From positions 1 to 41,570 of the forward strand of contig FR882153.1 of assembly GCA_000435635.1 (NCBI GenBank): DNA of 41,570 nt. The letters are read 5' to 3'. The DNA comes from Prevotella sp. CAG:1320 (GTDB taxonomy: Bacteria > Bacteroidota > Bacteroidia > Bacteroidales > Bacteroidaceae). The notes under the pieces are model-generated. The model was not told where the DNA came from. It worked only from the letters and a program-made list of their open reading frames with translations, and did not search any database. The translations under genes were made by a program, and so were the position numbers. Below are positions 25,033 to 33,626 of this stretch, one piece after another. The stretch's first letter is position 1; each line of letters begins with the position of its first letter.

Positions 25033-27000
25033 ATGAAAAAGCTATTCTTGTTGGGCATCATGCTCATGACGTTTACCCTTAGTTGGGCTGATGACGGGTC
25101 ACGCTTGTGGCTCCCCTCGCAGGCCATGAACAAAGAAGCCGCCAAGGTGAAGGTGACTTGCAAACAAAAATCTGCCATCCTGGAGAGCGCGAAAGAAGAA
25201 TTGCGCCAGGGTTGGAAATGGAGTGAAAAAGTGACATTGGCCGTGGAAAAGAGCGCGGGCAATGAAGAAGTATACCATATAATATTATATAGGGACAAAA
25301 ACGGGCAACCCTTGGCCACGGTGAAAGGCGCGTCGGACAGGGCCGTGCTCTATGGAGTATATGAGTTGTTGCGCTTGCAGGAGACTGGGCAACTCAAGAA
25401 ACTGTCCGTGGACAAAGTGAATGGAGAAGCCGTGTTGTTTGACAAAACTTTTCAGCCAGCTTTCCCCTTACGTGTGTTAAACCACTGGGATAACTTGGAT
25501 GGTTCTATAGAGAGGGGCTACGCAGGCAAGAGCATTTTCTGGAGTTGTCCCTCTGACAGGAAGGTCTGGAAGGAGCATATCCGCCAGTACGCACGGGCTA
25601 ACGCCTCTATTGGCATCAATGGAAGCGTGCTCAACAATGTTAACGCCTCGCCTAAGATGCTCACGGCCGATTATATAGATTCGGTGAGAATGATAGCCGA
25701 TATTTTGCGTCCTTACGGCATCAAGACTTACCTGTCTATCAATTTTGGAACGCCGAAGTCTCTAGGAGAGACCGAGACCGCGGATCCACTTGATCCCGCC
25801 GTGAGGAATTGGTGGAAAGAGAAGGTGAAAGAGCTATATAAGGAAGTGCCCGATTTCGGAGGTTTTTTGGTGAAGGCGAACTCCGAGGGGCAACCAGGTC
25901 CGTTTGATTATAACCGAACACACGCTGATGGAGCAAATATGCTGTCAGAAGCCTTGCGGCCTTATGGTGGTATCGTGATGTGGAGGAGTTTCGTTTATGG
26001 CGCTCGCCATAAAGGAGAAGATAGAGTAAAGCAGGCTGTCAGCGAATTCCATGACCTGGACGGGAAGTTCGCGAACAATGTCTTATTGCAATCCAAGAAT
26101 GGCCCGCTCGATTTCCAGCCCAGGGAGCCTTATGCTCCTATCTTTGACCAGATGAAAGCAACCGACCAGATGGTGGAGTTCCAGATTACCCAGGAGTATT
26201 TAGGGCAAAGCAAGCACTTGGTTTACCTGGCTCCCATGTGGAAGGAGTTCTTCACTTATATTGAGCCAGGCCTGTTGCGGGGTATCGCTGGCGTGAGCAA
26301 CGTGGGTATGGACGCTAATTGGTGCGGCCACGATTTCTCTCAAGCTAACTGGTATGCTTATGGAAGGTTGGCATGGAATCCAGATCTCACGGCAGAGGAG
26401 ATTGCCAAGGAGTGGTTGACGCAGACTTACACAGATGACAGCGTGTTCCTCGCGGAGATGGAAGATGTGATGATGGATAGTAGAGAGGCTTGCGTAGACT
26501 ACATGATGCCTTTGGGCTTGCACCATATCTTTAAGTTTGACCATCATTATGGTCCTGAACCAGAAGGCTTCAAGGCGGAATATCCCTTGGAGTGGTGCCC
26601 AGTTTATTACCACAAGGCAGATAGCCTGGGCATAGGTTTTGACAGGACGGTGGCTACTGGGTCAGGAGCCACGAGTCAATATCGTGCGCCTTTCGCCTCG
26701 TTGTATGACAACCTGGAAACCTGCCCAGAGGAGTTTCTGTTGTGGTTCCACCGTGTGCCTTGGAATTACGTGATGCGGGACGGAAAGACTTTATGGCAGA
26801 ACCTGCGGACAAGGTATCAACGTGGTGTCAATGAGGTGAGACGTTTCTCTGACACGTGGCAACGCATGAAGCCCTACGTGGACGAAGAGCGATGGGCGCA
26901 TACCAACAATCTGTTGCAAACGCAAATCCGTGACGCGGAGGAGTGGCGAGATGTCTGCCTGGGATATTTTGGCTCTTTCGTGCCTGAGGAACAGAGGTAA
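25033..27000 (+). CDS. xynF: GH67 alpha-glucuronidase (XynF-like)
   Basis: 655 aa from the ATG at 25033, which begins the signal peptide MKKLFLLGIMLMTFTLSWA. The frame is open further upstream, but that part overlaps the regulator. Removes 4-O-methyl-glucuronic acid from the end of aldouronic acids during glucuronoxylan breakdown. The N-terminal domain has PLRVLNHWDNLDGSIERGYAG. The central barrel has VKANSEGQPGPF (acid Glu, about residue 285), NGPLDFQPREP (Asp, about 359) and MVEFQITQEYLG (Glu, about 388). The C-terminal part includes NVGMDANWCGHDFSQANWYAYGRLAW and FHRVPWNYVM. It follows the regulator by 19 nt and precedes the GH35-like gene by 34 nt, so it is very likely in the same operon. 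Confidence 0.95.
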   Translation: MKKLFLLGIMLMTFTLSWADDGSRLWLPSQAMNKEAAKVKVTCKQKSAILESAKEELRQGWKWSEKVTLAVEKSAGNEEVYHIILYRDKNGQPLATVKGASDRAVLYGVYELLRLQETGQLKKLSVDKVNGEAVLFDKTFQPAFPLRVLNHWDNLDGSIERGYAGKSIFWSCPSDRKVWKEHIRQYARANASIGINGSVLNNVNASPKMLTADYIDSVRMIADILRPYGIKTYLSINFGTPKSLGETETADPLDPAVRNWWKEKVKELYKEVPDFGGFLVKANSEGQPGPFDYNRTHADGANMLSEALRPYGGIVMWRSFVYGARHKGEDRVKQAVSEFHDLDGKFANNVLLQSKNGPLDFQPREPYAPIFDQMKATDQMVEFQITQEYLGQSKHLVYLAPMWKEFFTYIEPGLLRGIAGVSNVGMDANWCGHDFSQANWYAYGRLAWNPDLTAEEIAKEWLTQTYTDDSVFLAEMEDVMMDSREACVDYMMPLGLHHIFKFDHHYGPEPEGFKAEYPLEWCPVYYHKADSLGIGFDRTVATGSGATSQYRAPFASLYDNLETCPEEFLLWFHRVPWNYVMRDGKTLWQNLRTRYQRGVNEVRRFSDTWQRMKPYVDEERWAHTNNLLQTQIRDAEEWRDVCLGYFGSFVPEEQR

Positions 27001-27034
27001 CCTTATACATTATATATAAATATAGAAGTTAACC

Positions 27035-28687
27035 ATGAATAGGAAACTTGTCTTGCTCATTTGCATGGCTTTGCTGGCCTTGACGGTCCAGGCGGACATT
27101 AAGCTAAAAAAGCAGGGCACCGCCACCCAATTGTTGGTAGACGGGCAGCCCATGATGGTGCTGGGTGGAGAATTGAGCAACTCTGCCGCCACGAGCCTTG
27201 AGGATATTGACCAAGTAATGCCTCGCATGAAGGCGTTGGGTCTCAACACGGTGTTTGTTCCTGCCTACTGGGAATTCATCGAACCTACGGAGGGAAAGTT
27301 TGATTTTGCCTTGGTGGATAGGGTGATAGAGAAGGCGCGAGAGAGTGACTTGAAGGTTATCTTCTTGTGGTTTGGCGCATGGAAGAATTCCATGAGTTGC
27401 TACGCTCCCTTGTGGTTCAAGCAAGATGTCAAACGTTTTCCTCGTTCCGTGACCGAGACGGGGAAACCGCTGGAGATAGCGTCTGCTTTCTCTGACAATG
27501 TACTGCAGGCAGACAAGAAAGCTTTTTCTGCCTTGATGCGCCATATCGCTGATACGGACAGGGCGGAGCAGACCGTTATCATGGTGCAGGTGGAGAACGA
27601 GATAGGAATGCTGGAGTCTGCCCGCGATTATTCTCCCATGGCGGATAAAGCGTGGAAGTCCGCTGTGCCAACGGAGTTGCTGAAAGCCCTGAAGATCAAA
27701 AAGAAGGGAACTTGGGCAGAGATCTTTGGCACAGACCTGTATGCGCAAGAGAAGTTCCAAGCTTACTACTATGCGAAATATGTGGAGCAACTCTGTTTGG
27801 CGGCTAAGGAAATATATGACATACCGCTTTACGTGAACGCCGCCATGAATAGTCGTGGGCGTAAGCCTGGCGAATATCCATCGGCGGGACCGCTTGCCCA
27901 TTTGATGGAAATATGGAAGTGCGCGGCTCCTCATATAGAAATCTATGCCCCCGACATCTATGACACAGGTTTCAAGGACTGGGTGGCACTTTATAAGCGA
28001 CCAGACAATCCTTTCTTTACGCCCGAGACGCAGTGTTCCGAGAATAGCGGCGTTCGTGCGCTTTACGCCTTTGGCGAGGTCGACGCATTGGGCTTCAGCC
28101 CCTTCGCCATAGACCAAGCCTCTACCGCGGCCGCGCAAGAGGTGACGCGGGCTTATGCCATGGTGAAGAACCTGCAACCATTGCTTTTGCCTCGTCAAGG
28201 CAGGGGCGATACGTGGGGACTGCTCTTTGACCAGGCTGATAAGGAACGTATCATCACTGACGAAGACGTGGTCATGACTTGTCGTCATTTCTTTACCCTG
28301 CCTTGGGACCCTAGAGCTACCGATGGCAGCGCATGGCCAGAGGGTGGAGCTATCGTCGTGAGATTGGCCAAGCATGAATATCTCATAGCGGGCAATGGCG
28401 TGGTGGTGACATTCCAGACAGCTACAGAGAAAGCCCAGGAGGGAAATGTCGTGAGAGGAGAAGACGGGTTCGTCCTGCAAGGTGAGGCAGCGAACCAGTC
28501 CAAGACAACTGGTCGCTTTAAGGGAAAGCGTCTGGGCATAGGCTTCGTAGACCAAGTGTCGGTAGAAGAGGACGGGACGTTGAGATATATTCGCAGGGAA
28601 AATGGTGACCAAGACCATCAAGGTCGGCATGCCCGCATTTCTTGTGGCGATTATAAGATATTGCACGTAAAGCTGTACGAGTATTGA
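27035..28687 (+). CDS. GH35-like beta-galactosidase with DUF5597 C-terminal domain
   Basis: 550 aa with signal peptide (MNRKLVLLICMALLALTVQA). The N-terminal two-thirds form a GH35/GH42-like barrel: LVDGQPMMVLGGELSNS, LGLNTVFVPAYWEFIEPTEGKFDF, and WFGAWKNSMSCYAPLWFKQD. The acid/base candidate is in MVQVENEIGM (about residue 189) and the nucleophile candidate in FFTPETQCSE (about residue 330). The last ~180 residues match DUF5597 proteins. Such proteins are common in Bacteroidetes and Xanthomonas plant-polysaccharide clusters. In this position it probably removes a terminal galactose or a related sugar from xylan side chains, but that is inference. Last gene of the plus-strand arm, followed by two hairpins. 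Confidence 0.88.
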   Translation: MNRKLVLLICMALLALTVQADIKLKKQGTATQLLVDGQPMMVLGGELSNSAATSLEDIDQVMPRMKALGLNTVFVPAYWEFIEPTEGKFDFALVDRVIEKARESDLKVIFLWFGAWKNSMSCYAPLWFKQDVKRFPRSVTETGKPLEIASAFSDNVLQADKKAFSALMRHIADTDRAEQTVIMVQVENEIGMLESARDYSPMADKAWKSAVPTELLKALKIKKKGTWAEIFGTDLYAQEKFQAYYYAKYVEQLCLAAKEIYDIPLYVNAAMNSRGRKPGEYPSAGPLAHLMEIWKCAAPHIEIYAPDIYDTGFKDWVALYKRPDNPFFTPETQCSENSGVRALYAFGEVDALGFSPFAIDQASTAAAQEVTRAYAMVKNLQPLLLPRQGRGDTWGLLFDQADKERIITDEDVVMTCRHFFTLPWDPRATDGSAWPEGGAIVVRLAKHEYLIAGNGVVVTFQTATEKAQEGNVVRGEDGFVLQGEAANQSKTTGRFKGKRLGIGFVDQVSVEEDGTLRYIRRENGDQDHQGRHARISCGDYKILHVKLYEY

Positions 28688-28770
28688 AAGAGGCGCGCAA
28701 CGCCTCTTTGCCAGGATGCCGCCTTCGCTGAATGAATCTATCTGCTTTATTCAACGAAGGCGGCATTTTT
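28687..28770 (+). terminator. Double hairpin and terminator after the GH35-like gene
   Basis: A 9-bp stem (AAAGAGGCG at 28687-28695 with CGCCTCTTT at 28701-28709) is followed by a 12-bp stem (ATGCCGCCTTCG at 28716-28727 with its complement at 28755-28766). A run of T (28766-28770) comes after the second. The second stem is a typical intrinsic terminator with a longer loop. Confidence 0.75.
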
Positions 28771-28811
28771 CGGGTACGCAGCTAATCGCTTCTGGTTCCG
28801 CGCTTTTTTCT

Positions 28812-30044
28812 CTATTTCAAGATTTCCGCTGCATAAAGCCCCATGGCTTTGTATCCCGCGGGATTCGGATGGAGCCAATCACTTTGGAATTCCGCTCTTA
28901 GCCTATTGGGATGGGAGGGGTCTCTCACCACTTGGTCGAAGTCAATGATGCCGTCCACTTTCCCTTTTTGCCCGCGTATCCATTCATTGACATATAGCCG
29001 GGCAGCCTCATGGAAATAGGTGAAATAGCCAGAGTTGCCAAAAGGAGTGATTGTGGCCAGGTAGACTTTCAGTTTCCTTGCTTTCGCCTTGTTTACCATT
29101 TCTTGATAGGCGGCGATAAGCCTTTGTGCCACTTGCTCGCTGTTGCCCTTGGATTGGCCGATATCGTTTACGCCCTCGAAGATGACCACTTTCCCTACGC
29201 CTGCCTGCCGCAGCACGTCGCGGTCAAAACGTTTCAAGGCTTGGTCGCCATTGCCGCCTGTCATCACCACTTTGTTGCCGCCAATACCCAGGTTGAGCAC
29301 GCCTTGGTTGGTCACTTTGTGTTTCATTTGCATATACTCGCTGAGCATGTCTGGCCAGCGGTTATGCCCGTTGGTGGTGGAATTGGTTCCGTCGGTGATG
29401 GAATTGCCTATGATGGCGATACTTGAGCTATGGTTGTCATATACTTCCAAGGCCGCGATGGTATACCAATGATTTCGCTTCTCTTGAGGCTGGAACTTGC
29501 CGCGGGGCGTGCATACGCCTTTCATGATATAAGAAGTGGTGCGGGAACCTGGATGCACTGTGGGCCATTCGGGCGATTGGGCATAGTTGATGGTGATGGT
29601 AAGTCGTTGGAGAGGTTTGAGATCATACTTCAGCGCGTCGCTAGCCACTGCCTTTCCAGCGGGTATAGTGACTTCGTGGTTTTGGTTAAAGCGCAGGTAT
29701 TTAGCGGTTGAAGGCACGATGTCGCAGGAGTCTTTATAGCTGGCGATGTAGACGGATTTCACCTTGACGGGTTGCTGCCCATATTCATTGCTTAAGCGCA
29801 GGCGGAGGAGCTGACCGCCAATCGATACTTTGATGACCTGTCTCACAGTCTTTCCTGTCAGGTTGTTGTTATAAGGCATTAGCCGTTTGGCGCAGGGCTG
29901 GGGAGCTGTAGCCCATGTTCCTACCCAACGTCCCGTGCCCGCGGTGAAGTTTTCTTGTGCGATGACTTGCGAGTCGCAAAGTAACAGTACGCCCATAACC
30001 ATGAGTCTAAGAAGGAAGGGTAGTGGAGAGGATATTCTTTTCAT
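28812..30044 (-). CDS. Secreted SGNH/GDSL-type esterase
   Basis: 410 aa from the ATG at 30044 (MKRISSPLPFLLRLMVMGVLLLC, a signal peptide); the longer frame to 30119 adds residues without signal character. An N-terminal beta-sandwich (GTGRWVGTWATAPQPC, LRLRLSNEYGQQPVKVKSV) precedes the SGNH fold. Block I is AIIGNSITDG with the catalytic Ser (about 214), block II has LGIGGNKV, block III is VIFEGVNDIG and block V is DWLHPNPAGYKAMG with the Asp-His pair (about 388-391). This is the lineage of Bacteroidetes SGNH enzymes that often deacetylate plant polysaccharides. Next to a xylan cluster, acetylxylan is a plausible substrate, but that is inference. Convergent to the GH35-like gene. Confidence 0.88.
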   Translation of the reverse strand: MKRISSPLPFLLRLMVMGVLLLCDSQVIAQENFTAGTGRWVGTWATAPQPCAKRLMPYNNNLTGKTVRQVIKVSIGGQLLRLRLSNEYGQQPVKVKSVYIASYKDSCDIVPSTAKYLRFNQNHEVTIPAGKAVASDALKYDLKPLQRLTITINYAQSPEWPTVHPGSRTTSYIMKGVCTPRGKFQPQEKRNHWYTIAALEVYDNHSSSIAIIGNSITDGTNSTTNGHNRWPDMLSEYMQMKHKVTNQGVLNLGIGGNKVVMTGGNGDQALKRFDRDVLRQAGVGKVVIFEGVNDIGQSKGNSEQVAQRLIAAYQEMVNKAKARKLKVYLATITPFGNSGYFTYFHEAARLYVNEWIRGQKGKVDGIIDFDQVVRDPSHPNRLRAEFQSDWLHPNPAGYKAMGLYAAEILK

Positions 30045-30098
30045 GTCAGTGGATATTAGTGTTAGTGGCTTTTTCGTGTCACGTTGGTATCGCGAAGT

Positions 30099-30129
30099 TA
30101 CATCATCCCGCTGACACACGCAAGTCTTT
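30099..30129 (-). promoter_or_regulatory. Possible promoter of the SGNH esterase gene
   Basis: On the minus strand, a TTG followed about 20 bp later by TAACTTCG (near 30100) resembles TTG / TAnnTTCG. The match is imperfect, and coordinates are approximate. Confidence 0.35.
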
Positions 30130-30330
30130 TATCTTATTTTATCGCGAGTCTTGCGGATTGCGGTTTACGTATTGTCGCCATCTCGCGGTAATGCTCCTGG
30201 CGGTATCCAGCACTACTCCCTTTGAAAGTCAGCCATAGGGTTAACCCTGTGCGTGAATAGTAATAATAAGAGCCAACCCATACTGCGAATACGACTTAAA
30301 GTAGTCAACCTTTTCTACAAAGCTACACTT

Positions 30331-30474
30331 CATGTTGCCGGAAGTATAGTATCCTTTTCAGTACCAGCTAGTTGAAACTGCAGTACCAGCTAGTTGAGAC
30401 TCCAGTACCAGCTAGCTGAAACTCCAGTACCACTTAGCTGGTACTGAAAAGGATACTGTACTCCCGGCAGCATG
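30331..30474. mobile_element. Array D: four 22-bp tandem units inside 40-bp inverted repeats
   Basis: The outer arms, 30331-30370 and 30435-30474, are complementary at 37 of 40 positions. Between and partly within them are four head-to-tail 22-bp units starting at 30359, 30381, 30403 and 30425, each beginning CAGTACCA. The first three read CAGTACCAGCTAG(T/C)TGA; the fourth is changed so that it closes the stem. No reading frame is present. The architecture is that of a minisatellite nested in a miniature inverted-repeat element. It sits between divergent genes in a 588-bp interval (30045-30632) that otherwise holds only promoter-like sequence and a GGGTTAACCC palindrome near 30240. Confidence 0.8.
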
Positions 30475-30589
30475 GAGCTATATATGCTGTGCGCCTTTCC
30501 CACGCGAAGGGGTGTGGCTTGCGTGGCCTTTCGGTAATCAAGGGCAGAAAAAACGTAATCTGTTTAGCCGTAAATCGAGAGGAAGTTAT

Positions 30590-30623
30590 TACCTTCGCGG
30601 CAAGAACAGAAACCATTAGGAGG
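30590..30623 (+). promoter_or_regulatory. -7-like box and canonical Shine-Dalgarno of the DUF3737 gene
   Basis: TACCTTCG at 30590-30597 fits TAnnTTYG. AGGAGG at 30618-30623 lies 9 nt before the ATG at 30633. A full Shine-Dalgarno is uncommon in Bacteroidetes and supports this start over the upstream open frame. Confidence 0.55.
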
Positions 30624-30632
30624 TTAAGCTAT

Positions 30633-31505
30633 ATGGAACTGATAAAAGGTAAGGAGTTTGGAGGGGAGCGCCCGCTGTTCGCTTCCCATGACCTGGTCTT
30701 GGAGGATGTTGTCATCCGTGAGGGCGAGTCCGCTATTAAGGAGTGCAGCGACATTGTGGCCAGGAATTGCCGCTTTGAGGGGAATTATCCTTTTTGGCAC
30801 GTGCATCGCTTCGAGATAGACAGGTGTTATTTTGACGTGGGCGGGCGTTCCGCCCTCTGGTATTCCGATCATTTGAAGATGAAGGATACGCTGATAGACG
30901 CGCCCAAGATGTTTCGCGAGATGGAGGAGATAGACTTGGAGAACGTGCGAATGACCGATGCGGATGAGGTGTTTTGGCGTTGTAAGGGTATCAGGGCCAA
31001 GAATCTTGAATTGCATGGCGGTACCTATCCTTTCATGTTTAGCCAAGACATCTATGTGGACGGACTTGAGTCTGACAGCAAATACGTCTTCCAGTACGTG
31101 AAGAACGTGGAGCTTCACCACGCCAAGATTACCACCAAGGACGCTTTTTGGGAAGTGGAGAACGTTACCGTCTACGACTCGGAGCTGAATGGAGAATATC
31201 TGGGATGGCATTCCCGCAACCTGCGGTTGGTGAATTGTCACATCACGGGAGAACAGCCACTTTGTTATGCCGACGACTTGATATTGGAGAATTGCACTTT
31301 CGGCCCCGATTGCGACCGTGCGTTTGAGTATACCACGCTGCGGGCGGACATCCGCGGCGCCATCACCAATGTGAAGAATCCCACCTCGGGCCATATCGTG
31401 GCCGACAGGATAGGCTCTGTTACCATTGACAAGAATATCCGTCAGCCCGCGAATTGCGTGATAGAGGTAAGGGGAGAGGGCGTCTCCTGCCCCTTGCCGG
31501 ATTAA
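30633..31505 (+). CDS. DUF3737 family right-handed beta-helix protein
   Basis: 290 aa from the ATG at 30633 (MELIKGKEFGGERPLFASHDLVLEDVVI). The sequence is a ladder of short beta-helix rungs with repeated D/E-x-[V/C]-x-[F/L]-x-[G/N] steps, such as IVARNCRFEGNYPFWH, DRCYFDVGGRSALWYSDH, LENVRMTDADEVFWRCKGI, LELHGGTYPFMFSQD, LVNCHITGEQPLCYADDL and ILENCTFGPDCDRAFEYT. It is full length for the family. No signal peptide; cytoplasmic. Function unknown. It is a single-gene unit with its own promoter-like box, ending 28 nt before the convergent GH78-like gene. Confidence 0.9.
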   Translation: MELIKGKEFGGERPLFASHDLVLEDVVIREGESAIKECSDIVARNCRFEGNYPFWHVHRFEIDRCYFDVGGRSALWYSDHLKMKDTLIDAPKMFREMEEIDLENVRMTDADEVFWRCKGIRAKNLELHGGTYPFMFSQDIYVDGLESDSKYVFQYVKNVELHHAKITTKDAFWEVENVTVYDSELNGEYLGWHSRNLRLVNCHITGEQPLCYADDLILENCTFGPDCDRAFEYTTLRADIRGAITNVKNPTSGHIVADRIGSVTIDKNIRQPANCVIEVRGEGVSCPLPD

Positions 31506-31533
31506 CCCTCCACGCTGGCTAAGATTGCGGGTA

Positions 31534-32460
31534 TTAGTATTGATAGTGGGTGTGCGGGTAGGTCTCTACCTCCACACCCTCTATGTTTTGTATCTGCTCG
31601 CGACGGAAACGCTCATCTCCCGATACCTTGACAAAGCGTTGTTTCGTGATCGTGAAACGAGGAAAGGCCTGCTCGTCCATTTGCCCGCCGCAGATGTAGG
31701 AATGCTCCCCGAAACATAACCGCTCGCCTTTTTTGGCTCCTCTAAGCGTAATGCGCACCCAACCATGGAAAGATCTTCCGAAGTCGAATGTCACCCCCGT
31801 GCTGTCCGCGACCTCATCCACCGCGCTCAGCACATGGCTCATCCGGATGCCTTGGTAGAGTGGGGAGGAGTCTTGGAGAGGTAGCGTGAGCGTATCCGCG
31901 CTGTCCATGGGTCGCAACCAGTCTTTTTCTTTTAGTTCCGTGGAATGCCATAGCTTATCGTATCGGGTAGCGTTGATGGCCTCTTGACCTGGCCCGAGCG
32001 TGGCGGAGGATGCTTCCTTGCATAACCAGGAACCGTCCGCCTGTGCGTAGAAAGGCTTCCCCCTCTGGTCTTTGCCGTAAAATTCCAGTGAAAGTTGCTT
32101 GTCTGAGCGTCGCTTTGACGTGGGGGCATACCAGACGGCGATAGTGGTTTCCCTGCCTTCCAGGAAGCGGGACACGTCTATGGTATATTGCTTTATGTGT
32201 TTCTCCAGGCTGTCTATGGCGCCAAGGAAAGGGTCGGTCACTACGTTCCGCTCGTTGACATAGAGGCGGAAACGTCCCGTGCTGGCCACCGTGATGAAGG
32301 CTTTTTCTTGGGGGGCTGTGGTCTTCACCCGCTTGCGAAACCATACTTGGGCGGTGTCTGAGGCATGAGGATGACAGATCCAACGTGTTCCCCACTCTTG
32401 AGAGAACCCTTGGATGGCGCAGAGGCATATGAGCGATAGCAATGTGGCGAAACGTCTCAT
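31534..32460 (-). CDS. Secreted GH78-like N-terminal domain protein (no catalytic barrel)
   Basis: 308 aa, with signal peptide MRRFATLLSLICLCAIQGFSQ. The sequence matches the N-terminal beta-sandwich domains of bacterial alpha-L-rhamnosidases: WICHPHASDTAQVWFRKRV, ASTGRFRLYVNERNVVTD, the Gly-rich VTFDFGRSFHGWVRITLRGAKKGERLCFGE strand block, and DEQAFPRFTITKQRFVKVSGD. It stops at about residue 308, just where the (alpha/alpha)6 catalytic barrel should begin; usual GH78 enzymes have 700-1000 residues. The frame is clean with a proper start, so it may be a stand-alone binding module or an ancient truncation. It starts 3 nt after the truncated GH95 gene ends, suggesting one operon. Confidence 0.65.
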   Translation of the reverse strand: MRRFATLLSLICLCAIQGFSQEWGTRWICHPHASDTAQVWFRKRVKTTAPQEKAFITVASTGRFRLYVNERNVVTDPFLGAIDSLEKHIKQYTIDVSRFLEGRETTIAVWYAPTSKRRSDKQLSLEFYGKDQRGKPFYAQADGSWLCKEASSATLGPGQEAINATRYDKLWHSTELKEKDWLRPMDSADTLTLPLQDSSPLYQGIRMSHVLSAVDEVADSTGVTFDFGRSFHGWVRITLRGAKKGERLCFGEHSYICGGQMDEQAFPRFTITKQRFVKVSGDERFRREQIQNIEGVEVETYPHTHYQY

Positions 32461-32463
32461 GGA

Positions 32464-33519
32464 TTAATGTATTTTGTTGACACCGGGCTTTAGCCCCACG
32501 ATTTGTGTCTCCAGGTAGGTGTCATTGGCGTTTTTGTCGGTGTATTCCTTGAGTCGCTTGTCGGTGGGCAGGTCTGTGTTCTCTCCTGTTTCCTCAAGAT
32601 GGAGTCTCAGTCGGTTGTAGTGGCGACGATAGTCGGCGATATGCCGTTCGCGGAAGTTCTCGTAGCTGTCGTTTTGCACGTGCCAAGCCTCGTCCATGGC
32701 TTTCTCCAGGTAACGCGCGCCTTCTTTTACGGGATGTTTGTCATAGCCATTGAAACTGGTCTCGTTGATGAAATAGAGCGTTAAGGTGTTTGCGCCTCTC
32801 AGGGTCAGCGTACTGCCAGAGACCGACATGTGGCCTCCCTCGTGAAAAGTCCTTACTATCCCGCAGTAGTGTATGCTCTCCTTCGGGTCGCCAACGGCAT
32901 GCCCCGTGAGGGTGAGTTGGGCTTGCGAGGCTTTCACGCTGTGAGGCACTTGTGCCGTAAGGCTTATCTCGCAGTTGATGCCTCCGGGCTTGTCGGCTTT
33001 TATGCGCAGGGCGATGAGTTTGTCGGGATAGCTGGCGAAGTATTCCCGGGTATAGCGGATGCCGTCCTTTTGATAATTGATTTTCACCAGGGAGCTGTCT
33101 AAATCCAGTTCCCTGTGATAGTTTTCGCAGGGAGCTTGGCTTAGGTCGCGTACGCGCAGCGTGCCCAGGGGTTGGTGGAACTGGCTGTCGGGTTCTTGTA
33201 CGTGCTTTTGCAGTGAGTCCGCCAAGGGGTAGTTCTCCGCGAAGAGAGCCTTCCTTGTCTTCGGTATCCATTCATGGGCATTGGCGTCCATGGTGCTGTC
33301 CACGGGCATGCTAGTCCAAAAGGTCAGGTCGTAGAGGTGGATTGCGTCATCATTGGGATTGCCGTAGACCAACGCCCCTAGTTTTCCATTGCCAATGGGC
33401 AAGGACTCCTCGAGGCAGGTGGCAGGCTTGTCATACCACAATCGCGTAGGCGGTTGTTGGGCGAAAGCCATGTTGGTGGCCCAGAAAAGCGAAAGGGCGA
33501 GAAGTGGCGTTCTTTTCAT
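32464..33519 (-). pseudogene. Truncated GH95-like protein (N-terminal domain only)
   Basis: 351 aa, with signal peptide MKRTPLLALSLFWATNMAFAQ. Clear GH95 N-terminal domain: LWYDKPATCLEESLPIGNGKLGALVYG, FWTSMPVDSTMDANAHEWI, ADSLQKHVQ, HQPLGTLRV, YHRELDLDSSLVKINY, YTREYFASYPDKLIALRI, TLTLYFINETSFNGYDKHP and HIADYRRHYNRLRLHLEE. The protein ends after the linker helix (TDKRLKEYTDKNANDTYLETQ) with an unrelated tail IVGLKPGVNKIH. The catalytic barrel of about 400 residues, where family fucosidase/galactosidase residues lie, is absent. This looks like a deletion with fusion to a short out-of-family tail. The gene runs into the GH78-like fragment with a 3-nt gap. Probably catalytically dead; carbohydrate binding is possible. 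Confidence 0.75.
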
Positions 33520-33587
33520 GGAGAGCGTGAATGAGAGTGGCAGTGGATTAGCGGTGATAGCGCAAGGCGGTTTGCCGGGAATGAGAA

Positions 33588-33611
33588 GGGGCAGACTTGC
33601 TTGCCTGCCCC
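33588..33611 (-). terminator. Terminator of gyrB
   Basis: GGGGCAG at 33588-33594 pairs with CTGCCCC at 33605-33611; an inner TTGC/GCAA-like loop lies between. On the minus strand it is followed by TTCTCATT. It lies 16 nt after the gyrB stop. Confidence 0.55.
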
Positions 33612-33626
33612 CGATATGTGAACGCG

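Noticed and set aside
30045..30119. A longer start of the SGNH esterase
   Set aside because: The added 25 residues are charged and precede a normal signal peptide, and the probable promoter lies inside them.
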